Shown piece after piece: positions 5,904 to 6,664 of a stretch of 6,664 nt of DNA. The DNA comes from Alphaproteobacteria bacterium UBA1254 (GTDB lineage: Bacteria; Pseudomonadota; Alphaproteobacteria; RF32; CAG-239): positions 29,194 through 35,857 of the forward strand of contig DBVW01000018.1 in NCBI GenBank assembly GCA_002308495.1. Direction: 5' to 3'. Numbering within the stretch: the first letter of the stretch is position 1; the number at the start of each line of letters is the position of its first letter. The notes below the pieces were generated by a model that saw only the letters and a program-made list of their open reading frames with translations, made no database searches and was not told the DNA's origin. Both the position numbers and the translations under genes were made by a program.

Positions 5904-6664
5904 ATGCCGAAAATTGAAAATTTAAATGAAAAGCGTCCGTTTGAGCGTCATTTTGAGCCTCGCGGACCGAGAAGAGAACATCATAAACATTTCAAAGCAA
6001 ATGCAGCCTTTGTTATTGCACTGGGCTTGGCTTTGGGCGGTTTTTTTATCGGACATTATTATTTTAAGGCTAAAGTAAGCGCAAATACCGTCGTTGTTAA
6101 GGGCTTGGCAGAGCAAAACGTTAAAGCTGATTTGGCAATTTGGGAAATGAGATATGTCGTGACCGGAAATGATGTCTCAAAGGCGCAAAAAGAAATTTCA
6201 AATCAAACGCAAATTATTCAATCATTTTTGAAAGAAAACGGCTTTAAAGAAGATGAAATAACCGTCGGGCGTTTGGAAACAAACGATTTGAACGCCAATC
6301 CTTATCGCAGTAATTATGATAACAATGTTCGTTTCATTTTGACTCAGACGATTACGGTTCGTTCTCAAAATGTTGATTTGGTTGCCTCAAGTTTGAACAA
6401 ATCAGGCGATTTGGTTGCAAAAGGCATTATCTTTAATTCGGATTACGGCTCTCCCGTTTCGTATCTGTTTACCAAATTGAACGATATCAAGCCGAAAATG
6501 CTTGAAGAAGCGACACAAAATGCGCGGAATGCTGCCACCGAATTTGCTAAAAGTTCAAAGAGCAAGGTCGGTAAGATCAAACATGCCAATCAAGGTGTTT
6601 TTTCGATTTTACCGAGAGAAGAAACTTCAAGCACCAGTGAATCGCAGCAAATTAACAAAAAGGT
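5904..6664 (+). CDS. Membrane-anchored SIMPL (DUF541) domain protein (3' partial)
   Basis: The frame is open from the ATG at 5904 to the window edge (253 codons), preceded by a strong AAAAGGAGA and a consensus promoter. Residues 1-32 are a charged, His/Arg-rich cytoplasmic segment (PRGPRREHHKHFK). Residues 33-53 form one hydrophobic helix (AAFVIALGLALGGFFIG) without a signal-peptidase cleavage motif, so the protein is probably anchored in the inner membrane with the rest in the periplasm. The SIMPL domain starts at about residue 60 with the family motif VKGLAEQNVKADLAIW (65-80), followed by alternating amphipathic strands and helices, including the long helix around 190-218. Family members of this layout are about 240-270 residues, so only the last strand or so should be missing. 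Biochemical function is not established; relatives are linked to outer-membrane or envelope stress, and the name comes from a mouse signalling protein with the domain. It does not belong to any operon visible here. Confidence 0.88.
   Translation, partial: MPKIENLNEKRPFERHFEPRGPRREHHKHFKANAAFVIALGLALGGFFIGHYYFKAKVSANTVVVKGLAEQNVKADLAIWEMRYVVTGNDVSKAQKEISNQTQIIQSFLKENGFKEDEITVGRLETNDLNANPYRSNYDNNVRFILTQTITVRSQNVDLVASSLNKSGDLVAKGIIFNSDYGSPVSYLFTKLNDIKPKMLEEATQNARNAATEFAKSSKSKVGKIKHANQGVFSILPREETSSTSESQQINKK

Noticed and set aside
5922..6116. Minus-strand open frame within the SIMPL gene
   Set aside because: Antisense to a gene with clear family motifs, ribosome site and promoter; no independent support.
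1..6664. Mobile element, phage, CRISPR array, toxin-antitoxin or tRNA/rRNA genes
   Set aside because: No transposase, integrase, spaced direct repeats, small gene pairs or RNA-gene features were seen; all spacers are short and accounted for by promoters and terminators.

Overview
The window reads as ordinary chromosome from a low-to-moderate GC, AT-rich-spacer alphaproteobacterium that lives by anaerobic fermentation. The RecA protein is alphaproteobacterial in character. The recA promoter carries a direct-repeat SOS box, GTTC-N7-GTTC, which is the alphaproteobacterial LexA type rather than the CTG-N10-CAG box of Escherichia coli or the inverted box of Gram-positives. An NADH-linked [FeFe]-hydrogenase points to a strict or facultative anaerobe. 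Anaerobic gut alphaproteobacteria (the poorly cultured RF32-like group) would fit, but this is inference without a database search.

Layout. Positions 1-2813 (+) hold the end of a hydrogenase operon: a NuoF/HndC/HydB-type flavoprotein subunit, cut by the left edge, followed 2 nt later by a complete [FeFe]-hydrogenase catalytic subunit of the HndD/HydA type. A strong bidirectional hairpin terminator at 2827-2858 closes the operon and also serves the convergent gene to its right. Positions 2861-3619 (-) encode a divergent TrpF-like (phosphoribosylanthranilate isomerase-like) TIM-barrel protein with its own consensus promoter overlapped by a perfect palindrome. Positions 3737-4762 (-) are recA, with its own terminator downstream and a SOS-controlled promoter upstream. 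Positions 4856-5737 (-) encode a YihY/BrkB-family inner-membrane protein starting at TTG. A divergent promoter region (5738-5903) separates it from a membrane-anchored SIMPL (DUF541) protein on the + strand, cut by the right edge.

How the genes work together. The two hydrogenase subunits form one enzyme: electrons pass between NAD(H) on the flavin subunit and protons/H2 at the H-cluster of HydA through a chain of iron-sulfur clusters. All H-cluster ligands and the proton pathway residues are present. The flavin subunit ends without the C-terminal two-cluster ferredoxin domain found in classical electron-bifurcating HydB/HndC, which raises the possibility of an enzyme linked to NADH only. The other four genes appear to be separately transcribed and functionally unrelated to it. 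I see no RNA genes, CRISPR arrays, mobile elements or phage genes, and nothing that amounts to a new multi-gene system. The most interesting points are the short flavin subunit, a Glu-to-Thr change in an otherwise conserved hydrogenase motif, the TrpF-like protein with its palindromic operator candidate, and the well-preserved LexA box placed inside the recA promoter.
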